Notes under the pieces: generated by a model
Told to the model about the DNA's origin: nothing
Database searches by the model: none
The model's input: only the letters and a program-made list of their open reading frames with translations
Source of the DNA: G039029935 sp039029935
Lineage (GTDB): Bacteria > Chloroflexota > Anaerolineae > Caldilineales > Caldilineaceae
Reading direction: 5' to 3'
Length of the DNA: 5,899 nucleotides
NCBI GenBank assembly: GCA_039029935.1
Contig: JBCCFC010000897.1
Location: 1 to 5,899, forward strand
Translations under genes and position numbers: made by a program
Part shown: in pieces, positions 1 through 5,899 of the stretch
Layout: every line of letters begins with the position of its first letter
Numbering within the stretch: position 1 is the first letter of the stretch

Positions 1-60
1 CGGGCAAATTAGCGTCGTTTATTCGGTACATTTCTGCGCACTCGAAACAGCAACGATACT

Positions 61-84
61 CAAATTATCAAATTTTCAAATTCT
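61..84. repeat. Three tandem CAAATTNT octamers
   Basis: CAAATTAT, CAAATTTT and CAAATTCT follow one another in exact 8-bp register (61-68, 69-76, 77-84). A further CAAATTAG lies apart at 5-12. An 8-bp period is not one helical turn, so the copies would not all lie on the same face of the DNA. The stretch could be a simple-sequence remnant in AT-rich DNA or a cluster of weak protein sites. No function can be read from it. Confidence 0.5.
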
Positions 85-120
85 GCGTATCGTCACTTAC
101 CTTAATGACGTATTACCAAT

Positions 121-130
121 GCAACGTTGC
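121..130. repeat. 10-bp perfect palindrome GCAACGTTGC
   Basis: The ten bases equal their own reverse complement, and the symmetry stops at the flanks (T120 and T131 do not pair). It lies about 140 bp before the start codon, a plausible distance for an upstream regulator site, but a palindrome of this size can also arise by chance. An operator role is only a guess. Confidence 0.3.
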
Positions 131-211
131 TTAAACAGACGCGTCCATTTTGGATAGGAAAATCTATCTATTTAAATACGTATATCGCTATATAACTCGA
201 AAAATATAGTT

Positions 212-217
212 TATTAT
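212..217 (+). promoter_or_regulatory. Candidate -10 hexamer TATTAT (weak)
   Basis: TATTAT matches five of the six bases of TATAAT and sits 53 bp before the start codon, which would leave a normal leader of about 45 bases. The matching -35 window (189-194, TATATA) is poor and the whole region is AT-rich, so chance matches are expected. It is listed as the alternative to TATAAT at 248-253. Confidence 0.2.
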
Positions 218-230
218 ACCGTGTCTCGGC

Positions 231-254
231 AATTATAGGTTTTCCCCTATAATT
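231..254 (+). promoter_or_regulatory. Perfect 9-bp inverted repeat before the start (operator or leader hairpin)
   Basis: AATTATAGG (231-239) and CCTATAATT (246-254) are exact reverse complements separated by TTTTCC. The right arm contains TATAAT (248-253), a perfect match to a bacterial -10 hexamer, and ends 4 bp before the Shine-Dalgarno sequence. If TATAAT is the -10, a dimeric repressor binding the repeat would block the promoter, and the transcript would start close to base 260 with almost no leader. If transcription starts further upstream, for example from TATTAT at 212-217, the repeat would form an mRNA hairpin next to the ribosome site. The sequence does not decide between these. No good -35 hexamer lies 17 bp upstream of either candidate. 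Confidence 0.5.
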
Positions 255-258
255 TCCG

Positions 259-265
259 TAAGGAG
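259..265 (+). promoter_or_regulatory. Shine-Dalgarno sequence TAAGGAG
   Basis: TAAGGAG is a strong match to the anti-Shine-Dalgarno sequence and lies 5 bases before ATG at 271. It decides the start of the large gene in favour of 271 over the in-frame ATG at 328, which has no comparable site and would remove the charged n-region of the signal peptide. Confidence 0.85.
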
Positions 266-270
266 CAAAT

Positions 271-399
271 ATGTTACCAAACGAAAAATTGATTCATACG
301 CCACGCTCTCTTGCCCAGTGTATCGGGATGTTCTTCGTTGTCTTCATCATACTGGCAACGAGTGTCACCGCAATCAAACTTATCACGACTGCCTCTGCG
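271..399 (+). other. Signal peptide, residues 1-43
   Basis: A basic n-region (K6, R12) is followed by a hydrophobic core at about residues 18-35 and then by A41-S42-A43 before Q44, which fits signal peptidase I cleavage after A43. C17 stands before the hydrophobic core rather than after it, so it is not a lipobox cysteine. If the site is not cut, the same segment would serve as an N-terminal membrane anchor. The stretch between core and cut site (36-40) is somewhat long, so the exact cleavage point is uncertain. Confidence 0.8.
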
Positions 400-3300
400 C
401 AAGACAATGCACCAGATTATTATGGATACGGCATCACCTTTGGCGTTGGCAACGCCATTCAGGTGGTCGATCCAGATGGCCTCAACTATATACCGCTTTG
501 GATTAGCGAGGGTGCGCCCATTGATGTGACACTCTATCCTATCTCGGTCGAACGTTTTTTTAATGACTATCGATCAAGCGATTCATTTTATCAAGACGCC
601 AACGCAGATCAAATTTGGGATGTGACGGATTTAGCCGTGCAAAGCCAGTGGCAGATTGACATCACCCCAGAAAACACATCCAACCACCTTGTGCGTGTTG
701 TGTTGCCCGATGAAACACCGTCAGGGCTATACATCATTGAAGCGAACCAAGATGGAGATAGGCAAATGGCGATGATGTCTGTTGGGCGTCATGTACTCAT
801 GCTCAAAGAGGGCAATCAAGGCCAAGTTGTGGCGTGGGTGTCAAATCTTCAGCAGGGTGTCCCTGTGGCAGATGCAACCGTGACAGTCTATTCTGATGAT
901 AAAACAATGCTCACTCAGGGTACGACTGACGAGAATGGAGTGGCAAAACTGGATGTCGGCAATCAAACCCCGTATATGGTCACTGCTGTGATGACCGATA
1001 GCGATGGTCTCCAAGAAATCACCGTCGCAGGCATGACCCGTGAGTGGCGGCATTACGAGTCCTACGACTATCAATTTTCATCCCATTGGTGGGGTAGTTC
1101 GAATACGCCTGATGATTACACGATTTATCTGCACACAGACCGCCCCATGTATCGACCTGGACACACTGTATTTTTTAATGCCATTGTGCGCAGCAATGAT
1201 GCGGATGGCTATGGTGTCATTGAGGCATCAACTGTCATGACAGCGACGTTGCGTGATTCACGCAATACGGCTGTTGGTACAACACAGATAACAGCAGACC
1301 ATTTTGGCACAGTCAATGGCAGCTTTATCTTGGGGGATGGGGTGCCGCTGGGTGACTATTCGCTTGAATTGCTGGTAGACGGCCAGACACAACGGCAGAA
1401 ATTGCTGGTTGAGGAATATCGCAAGCCGGAGTATGATGTCGAAGTTTCAACACCTGCCAACTTTGTCATTGCGGGTGATGAGATTCCGATCACGGTGAAT
1501 GCCAACTACTTCTTTGGGCAACCTGTCGCTGATGCCAACGTCATGGTCACGGTCTATCGCCAGCCAATCTACCGCTATTGGTCGTGGTGGCTGTTTAATA
1601 GCTATACACCGAACACAGCGATTGCGCGGACATTTTCTGGCACAACCGATAGTAACGGCCAGTTTACCGCAGCATTCCGCTCGACCGACAACAGTTCATC
1701 TGGCAACGTTTATCGTCCCTATGATGGAGAAATCTATCGCATAGACGCCGTTGTCACCGATGCGCAGGAACTGCCGATTGAGAGCAGCGCAAGCGTCCGC
1801 GCCTATGTCAATGAATTTGCGTTGACGTTAAGTACCCGTCGCTATGGATACAAAACAGACGAGCCAATTGCAGTCACATTAGGGACAGCGAATCATGATG
1901 GGACACCACTTGTCGGTCAGCAGCTTGATGTCAAGATCCTCAAAGATTATTGGCGAGAGCCACATCAACAAGATATCGTGAAATCTGAGGAGGTGACGAC
2001 CGATGTTAATGGGCAGGCTGTCTTGACTTTTACCGATGTTGCCCAGGGATGGTATCGTATTGTTGCTACGGGTGTCGATGGGCGAGGACGCACGGTCGAG
2101 TCGCGTCGCTATTTATGGGTCTATGATCCAAATGGTGGGCGAGACTGGTGGTATACGTCCAATCAACCGCTTACTCTGCTCTTTGACCAAGAGGGGTATG
2201 TCCCCGGCGATACAGCAGAGTTATTGATCCAGTCGCGCAAACAGGGGCTTGCACTTGTAACGATTGAGCAGGAGCAAGTGATTGAAGAAAAGCTGGTCAG
2301 AATTGCGGGTCCTGTCACAACAGTCAATATTGAGATTGAAGAAGGCTATGCACCCAACGCGGTCGTGCGTGTCCATCTGTTTGAATCAACCACACAGCGA
2401 GGGGCAAACAACAGCGATGTGAGCGAGGGATATTTGTGGTCAGAACATATCGAATTGGCGGTCAGCGCGGAAAACAAACGTCTTACCGTCGATATCACGG
2501 CAGATGCGCCACAATATCTTCCCAGTGGTGAAGCACAGGTCACGATAACACTAACCGATCATCTAGGCCAACCTGTTACTGGGCGTGTGGCTCTGGCAGT
2601 GGTCGATGAGGCTCTGTTTGCACTTCAAGAGGACCTCTCTAACTCTCTTTTTGGCACATTTTATGCGCAAAGAAAGAACTACGGTATTCGTACCTATGAT
2701 TCGTTAAAACGCGCTCCCTATCCCGTCTTTGGCGCACCAACGGGTCAATTGACACCAACAGGAGAGCCAACAGGCACGAGGGTCCCATCCAATGCGGATG
2801 AATCATCCGAAGAATCGCAGCCACGCCGCAACTTTCAAGACACGGCCTATTGGAACGCCACCATTGATGTGGGCGACGATGGCACAGCCGTCGTTACCAT
2901 CCCATTACCTGATAACCTGACAACTTGGCGTTTAACTGCACGTGCCGTTTCGGCCAGCGAAGGCACAGACATGCTTGTGGGTGAAGCAAAGAGTAACATC
3001 CTTGTGACTAAAGAGTTGATTGCGCGCCCCACGCTGCCCCGTTTTGCTGTACTGGGCGATCTATTCCGCACAAGCATGGTGGCACAGAACTATACAGGTG
3101 ATGACCTTGTAGGGACAGGGCTGATGGAAGCCGAGAATCTGCTGCTGCTCAACCACCCATCCCAATCGCTCGACCTGCCCGACAAAGGCAACGATGTGGG
3201 TCGCTGGACCTCGGTGGCGTCGCATATCGGCACAGGGTTGGTGACGACCACATTAGACACGCCCGCGGGCAAGGATATTGTGGAGTTACCCTTCTCGGTC

Positions 3301-5778
3301 AAGCCATTTGCCGTCCCCAATCGCTGGACCACATCGGGCGTTGCCGCACCATCAGCCACCGAGACCTTTACCATGCCCCTCAACGCCATCAACCAGACCT
3401 CAGAATTGACGCTACGCCTGTCGCCGTCGATTGCGCTGGGGCTGCTGGATGGTCTGGATAGCCTGATTGCCTATCCCTATGGCTGTGTCGAGCAGACCAT
3501 GAGCCGTGTGTTGCCCAGCGCGGTGGCGATTCAGGCCTATAACGAGCTTGGGATTGCCAACCCCAAGGCCGATGAACTGCCGAGTATTATCGACAAAGGC
3601 TTGCAAAAGCTCTATGGCTATCAACATGACAACGGCACATGGGGCTGGTTCTATGATGACGACGGCAGCATCTATCTAACCTCATATGTCCTCTTTGGGT
3701 TGACAATGGTGGAGCAAGCGGGTTTTGCGGTAGACTCAACAGTGCTGGAGATGGGCTTCAATGCATTGGACAGTTTGTTGGATGGCAGAATGACTGTCGG
3801 TGTAACAGCAGCCAGCGGTGAGCGACCCAATGAGGCTGGCAATGACAATATTCTGGCCTATGCGTTCTATGTCAAAGCCGTTGCCGGGCGGGGCAATGTA
3901 TCCGCAGCGCAATCGCTCGCCCAACGGTCTGCCGAGTTGAAATCGGATTCGCTGGCAATGTTGGCGATGGCACTGCACATTGATGGCGACTCAACTGCCG
4001 CACAGACACTGATTGACCACCTACTCGAACGCGCCGACATTGTTGGCGGACGGGCCTCATGGCCGGAGCCACGCGAACGTTGGTCGTGGTGGCATTGGCG
4101 CACGATGGCCTCTGCCGAGAAAAATACGGCGGCAGCGGTCAGTGCATTGTCCATGCTACGCCCAGAGAGCGAGGTGTTGCCGATGGCTGTACGGTGGCTG
4201 ATGGACCATCGACGTGGTGCGGGCTGGCGAGATACACAGGCAACCGCCTTTGCCGTGCTGGGTTTGGTGGATTATCTCACCGTGTCGGGTGAGTTGTCAT
4301 CAAACTACACCTATCAAGTTCATCTAAATGGCAACGAAATCACAATGGGTTCCGTGACGCCCGACACCGTGACAGAGCCGATTGAGCCAATTGTCATTCC
4401 TGGCACAGCATTCAACTCTGGTCCTAACGAGTTGACCATATCACGTCAGAATAACAGCCAAACCCGTGCGTTGGAGGCGCAGAACCCGCTCTACTATACC
4501 GCCGTACTCGACCAACAGCTTTTCTATGAGGGCTATACATCGGTGACATCTGTGGACCAAGGGCTTTCACTCAGTCGATCCTATCGGCTGATGGAGAATC
4601 CTTCGGGACAACCAAGTGGGGATGGGGTCTATCATGTCGGTGATGTGGTTGAGGTGACATTGGACCTGACCGCCAAGGGCGATGCCTGGTATGTGCTCAT
4701 CGAGGACCCTATTCCCGCGGGCTTTGAGGCACTCAACGAACGGCTCAACCCCACCTCATACACACCAGGGTACGCATCCTATTACTGGCATCGTTGGGGT
4801 TATAATCGCAAAGATGTACGTGATGACCGTGTTGAGTTCTTCATCACCCACCTCAATGCAGGGCAACGAGAATTGACCTATCAGATGCGGGCAACGACAC
4901 CAGGTGTGTTTAGCGTCCCCCCTGGACAGGTCTATCCTATGTATGCCGAGGAGATGTGGGCGCGCACAAACAGTACACAGGTGACAGTCTCACCCAATGC
5001 ACTGGCCGAACGTCCCCTTGTGTTGGCTGACATGAACTACGATTGCCGTGTCACCAAGTTTGACACCCAGCTTACCGTGGATGCATGGGGGACAGACGAC
5101 TGGCGGAGAGATGTTGTGCAGGATGGCAAGATCAATCTGCTTGATATTTTGGATGTCTACAGCCAGCAGGGCAGTGATTGTAACCAGCTGGTCACACGTC
5201 AGGCAGTAGCGACAGATTTACAGTCAGCAGCCAACTTCCTGCTCTGGTTGCCGGATAACACCGCCGAGGTCGGTGACGAGATTCATGCCTATGTGCTAGC
5301 AGGGGATGTCGAGACTCTGGGCGGTTTTGAAATGACGATCAACTACAGCGATGAATTGGATGTTGTAGATGTGATTCTGAGCGATTACTTAAACGAGAAT
5401 CGTCGTCAAAATCTGCATACACTAGGGCCAAAGATTGACCCATTGGCCGGAACCGCCACCTTCGGATTGGTCGAGTTGGTTGACGATGAGACAGGTGATG
5501 AGGTTGAGTCTCAAGTACGCAGTGGACGTAGCCGTATTCTCGCCCGTGCTGCCAACCAGCGTACCAGAGCCGATATCACTGGCATTACAGGGCTGAATAA
5601 CGCCACTGTTTTGATGACGATTGTCTTTCGTGCGCAGATGGTGGGTGACAGCAGCATCAGTCTGGACGAGTTCTTTTCCGCCAATACTGCGGGACAACTA
5701 ACTGGGGCGTCGGTTGATACGATATTCAATGTGGCTGTTGATGGGTCACAGGTGTTTATGCCCTTTGTGCCAAAATAG
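271..5778 (+). CDS. Secreted alpha-2-macroglobulin with dockerin-like and cohesin-like C-terminal modules
   Basis: Large thioester protein expected to trap proteases outside the membrane: cleavage of a bait region exposes a reactive Cys-Gln thioester that bonds to the attacker. Seen in order: signal peptide (1-43); MG-type beta domains (about 55-620), including TDRPMYRPG at 289-297 and EEYRKPEYDV at 381-390, both typical of the A2M N-terminal family; a bait-region-type domain (about 625-790) with VVDEALFAL at 777-785; a disordered linker (811-853), the likely bait; the conserved A2M domain (854-945, WNATIDV and TTWRLTARAV); a helical thioester domain (about 1050-1338) with PYGCVEQ and thioester residues C1072 and Q1075; a C-terminal MG domain (about 1425-1575, EDPIPAGFE). 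A dockerin-like segment (1587-1637), a cohesin-like domain (1656-1826) and the tail VFMPFVPK follow. At 1835 aa it exceeds typical bacterial A2Ms (about 1500-1650 aa); the extra length is the C-terminal modules. There is no lipobox, unlike E. coli YfhM. The A2M assignment is firm; the exact target and localisation are inferred. Confidence 0.95.
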   Translation: MLPNEKLIHTPRSLAQCIGMFFVVFIILATSVTAIKLITTASAQDNAPDYYGYGITFGVGNAIQVVDPDGLNYIPLWISEGAPIDVTLYPISVERFFNDYRSSDSFYQDANADQIWDVTDLAVQSQWQIDITPENTSNHLVRVVLPDETPSGLYIIEANQDGDRQMAMMSVGRHVLMLKEGNQGQVVAWVSNLQQGVPVADATVTVYSDDKTMLTQGTTDENGVAKLDVGNQTPYMVTAVMTDSDGLQEITVAGMTREWRHYESYDYQFSSHWWGSSNTPDDYTIYLHTDRPMYRPGHTVFFNAIVRSNDADGYGVIEASTVMTATLRDSRNTAVGTTQITADHFGTVNGSFILGDGVPLGDYSLELLVDGQTQRQKLLVEEYRKPEYDVEVSTPANFVIAGDEIPITVNANYFFGQPVADANVMVTVYRQPIYRYWSWWLFNSYTPNTAIARTFSGTTDSNGQFTAAFRSTDNSSSGNVYRPYDGEIYRIDAVVTDAQELPIESSASVRAYVNEFALTLSTRRYGYKTDEPIAVTLGTANHDGTPLVGQQLDVKILKDYWREPHQQDIVKSEEVTTDVNGQAVLTFTDVAQGWYRIVATGVDGRGRTVESRRYLWVYDPNGGRDWWYTSNQPLTLLFDQEGYVPGDTAELLIQSRKQGLALVTIEQEQVIEEKLVRIAGPVTTVNIEIEEGYAPNAVVRVHLFESTTQRGANNSDVSEGYLWSEHIELAVSAENKRLTVDITADAPQYLPSGEAQVTITLTDHLGQPVTGRVALAVVDEALFALQEDLSNSLFGTFYAQRKNYGIRTYDSLKRAPYPVFGAPTGQLTPTGEPTGTRVPSNADESSEESQPRRNFQDTAYWNATIDVGDDGTAVVTIPLPDNLTTWRLTARAVSASEGTDMLVGEAKSNILVTKELIARPTLPRFAVLGDLFRTSMVAQNYTGDDLVGTGLMEAENLLLLNHPSQSLDLPDKGNDVGRWTSVASHIGTGLVTTTLDTPAGKDIVELPFSVKPFAVPNRWTTSGVAAPSATETFTMPLNAINQTSELTLRLSPSIALGLLDGLDSLIAYPYGCVEQTMSRVLPSAVAIQAYNELGIANPKADELPSIIDKGLQKLYGYQHDNGTWGWFYDDDGSIYLTSYVLFGLTMVEQAGFAVDSTVLEMGFNALDSLLDGRMTVGVTAASGERPNEAGNDNILAYAFYVKAVAGRGNVSAAQSLAQRSAELKSDSLAMLAMALHIDGDSTAAQTLIDHLLERADIVGGRASWPEPRERWSWWHWRTMASAEKNTAAAVSALSMLRPESEVLPMAVRWLMDHRRGAGWRDTQATAFAVLGLVDYLTVSGELSSNYTYQVHLNGNEITMGSVTPDTVTEPIEPIVIPGTAFNSGPNELTISRQNNSQTRALEAQNPLYYTAVLDQQLFYEGYTSVTSVDQGLSLSRSYRLMENPSGQPSGDGVYHVGDVVEVTLDLTAKGDAWYVLIEDPIPAGFEALNERLNPTSYTPGYASYYWHRWGYNRKDVRDDRVEFFITHLNAGQRELTYQMRATTPGVFSVPPGQVYPMYAEEMWARTNSTQVTVSPNALAERPLVLADMNYDCRVTKFDTQLTVDAWGTDDWRRDVVQDGKINLLDILDVYSQQGSDCNQLVTRQAVATDLQSAANFLLWLPDNTAEVGDEIHAYVLAGDVETLGGFEMTINYSDELDVVDVILSDYLNENRRQNLHTLGPKIDPLAGTATFGLVELVDDETGDEVESQVRSGRSRILARAANQRTRADITGITGLNNATVLMTIVFRAQMVGDSSISLDEFFSANTAGQLTGASVDTIFNVAVDGSQVFMPFVPK
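2701..2829 (+). other. Putative bait region, residues 811-853
   Basis: This linker lies between the VVDEALFAL-containing domain and the conserved A2M domain, the place where the bait region sits in the family. It is rich in Pro, Gly, Thr, Ser and Glu with no pattern of secondary structure (APTGQLTPTGEPTGT, then ESSEESQ). It offers cleavage sites for several protease classes: K813, R814, Y817, F820, R837, and the dibasic R852-R853. Bait sequences evolve quickly, so position and composition are the only evidence. Confidence 0.6.
3418..4284 (+). other. Thioester domain, about residues 1050-1338
   Basis: The motif YPYGCVEQTMSR (1068-1079) contains the C-x-E-Q signature; C1072 and Q1075 would form the internal beta-cysteinyl gamma-glutamyl thioester. 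The rest of the domain shows the alpha/alpha-toroid repeats expected of the family: QHDNGTWGW (1118-1126) followed by LTSYVLFGL (1136-1144), and WRDTQATAFAVLGL (1319-1332). Nothing indicates loss of function, unlike A2M paralogues that have lost the cysteine. An aromatic run, RWSWWHW (1270-1276), is notable in the loop before the last helices. Confidence 0.9.
5029..5181 (+). other. Dockerin-like segment, residues 1587-1637
   Basis: Two EF-hand-like loops are visible: D1587-x-N1589-x-D1591 running to D1598, and D1614 with D1618-G-K-I-N-L-L-D1625. Each is followed by a hydrophobic helix-like stretch (TQLTVDAWG and ILDVYSQQG). This is the duplicated calcium-loop plan of type I dockerins. The glycine usual after the fifth loop residue is C1592 in the first loop, and C1637 closes the segment, so a disulfide across the module is plausible. 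It follows the last A2M domain directly. A related calcium-binding repeat that does not bind cohesins cannot be excluded. Confidence 0.65.
5236..5748 (+). other. Cohesin-like domain, about residues 1656-1826
   Basis: The start, FLLWLPDNTAEVGDEIHAYVLAG (1656-1678), then GGFEMTINYSDEL (1684-1696), follows the cohesin pattern: a beta strand, 'x-G-D-x-hydrophobic', 'l-x-G-F/f' and 'Y-D-like' turn. The end, TVLMTIVFRAQMVGDSSISL (1779-1798), matches the late strands of that fold. Between them is a charged segment (about 1735-1770) rich in Asp, Glu and Arg that looks like a surface insertion. At about 170 residues the length is slightly above that of a typical cohesin (about 140-150). The fold call is by pattern only; another carbohydrate-binding-like beta sandwich is possible. 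Confidence 0.55.
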
Positions 5779-5823
5779 TCGCTGATCTTACGTAGGGGAA
5801 TGGTGTAAACTTAAGCGTATACA

Positions 5824-5875
5824 GGTAGGTCAGTAATCAGTATTCGGTACGTCGGTACTCGTATACTGACCTACC
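5824..5875. repeat. 12-bp perfect inverted repeat with 28-bp spacer
   Basis: GGTAGGTCAGTA (5824-5835) is the exact reverse complement of TACTGACCTACC (5864-5875). It lies 45 bp after the stop codon, so the transcript could form a long stem-loop there. No T run follows, which argues against a classical intrinsic terminator; the structure could still protect the 3' end of the mRNA or stop transcription in another way. It belongs to the larger heptamer array around it. Confidence 0.7.
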
Positions 5876-5897
5876 GAATACCGATCACCGACGTACC
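5829..5897. repeat. Degenerate heptamer array (about NTCRGTA) in two opposing arms
   Basis: On the + strand GTCAGTA, ATCAGTA, TTCGGTA and the 8-mer CGTCGGTA follow one another at 5829-5857. On the - strand the same unit occurs as GTCGGTG (5886-5892), ATCGGTA (5879-5885), TTCGGTA (5872-5878) and the 8-mer GGTCAGTA (5864-5871). The two arms face each other and can pair in more than one register: 5836-5849 with 5872-5885 (13 of 14 bases) and 5846-5856 with 5887-5897 (11 of 11). The array reaches the window edge and may continue. Confidence 0.65.
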
Positions 5898-5899
5898 CA

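Larger units (their letters stand above)
1..270. other. Upstream non-coding region, AT-rich
   Basis: No convincing reading frame occurs here on either strand. The stretch is clearly more AT-rich than the gene that follows, above all from about 160 to 256. It contains short repeats and palindromes that are listed separately: CAAATTNT octamers, GCAACGTTGC, ATACGTAT at 176-183, and an inverted repeat just before the ribosome binding site. The neighbouring upstream gene is not in the window, so its orientation is unknown. The layout fits a regulatory leader for the single gene downstream. Confidence 0.75.
5779..5899. other. Downstream non-coding region
   Basis: No gene is visible after the TAG stop. 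The first 45 bases hold nothing recognisable, in particular no GC-rich hairpin followed by a T run that would mark an intrinsic terminator. From 5824 to the window edge the DNA is a repeat structure described separately. Confidence 0.7.

Noticed and set aside
319..321. C17 as a lipoprotein cysteine
   Set aside because: It precedes the hydrophobic core and is followed by Ile and Gly rather than standing at the end of an L-x-x-C lipobox.
328..330. Alternative start codon ATG at residue 20
   Set aside because: It lacks a nearby Shine-Dalgarno sequence and would remove the basic n-region of the signal peptide; the start at 271 has TAAGGAG at ideal spacing.
3090..3392. 100-codon open frame on the - strand inside the large gene
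   Set aside because: It lies wholly antisense to the conserved A2M coding sequence, has no ribosome site I can see, and its translation resembles no protein family. The same holds for the other open frames within 271-5778.
5029..5775. C-terminal modules as a separate gene fused by assembly error
   Set aside because: The frame is continuous with no stop or shift, base use does not change abruptly, and secreted multi-domain proteins of this type commonly carry such modules.
5824..5875. Inverted repeat as a standard intrinsic terminator
   Set aside because: The stem is long enough, but the loop is 28 bases and no run of T follows either arm.
5824..5899. Repeats after the gene as a possible CRISPR array
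   Set aside because: The units are only 7-8 bp, contiguous, degenerate and in both orientations, with no spacers of regular length.

Overview
The window holds one long gene on the + strand (271-5778, 1835 aa) with non-coding DNA on both sides: 270 bp AT-rich upstream and 121 bp downstream. The gene encodes a secreted bacterial alpha-2-macroglobulin (A2M), a large protease-trapping protein. It has a signal peptide, a chain of macroglobulin (MG) domains, a bait-region-like linker, an intact CxEQ thioester motif in a helical thioester domain, and the usual C-terminal MG domain.

The unusual part is what follows the A2M core. Residues about 1587-1637 look like a dockerin (two EF-hand-like loops bracketed by two cysteines), and about 1656-1826 look like a cohesin. 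The chain ends in the short hydrophobic motif VFMPFVPK. A dockerin-like segment with this cysteine pattern and a 'hydrophobic-LP-like' C-terminus are, from memory, features of secreted proteins of Chloroflexota. I therefore suggest a mesophilic member of that phylum with moderate GC content. This is an inference from motifs, not from a search.

The upstream region carries three tandem CAAATTNT octamers, a 10-bp palindrome, and a perfect 9-bp inverted repeat that contains TATAAT and ends 4 bp before a strong Shine-Dalgarno sequence. The downstream region carries two arrays of a degenerate heptamer (about NTCRGTA) in opposite orientation, forming a large inverted repeat that runs up to the window edge. 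A 10-bp piece of that repeat (TATTCGGTAC) also occurs near the left edge.

No second gene is visible, including the pbpC (penicillin-binding protein 1C) partner that accompanies A2M genes in many proteobacteria; the window is too short to say whether one lies nearby. The gene looks monocistronic as far as can be seen.
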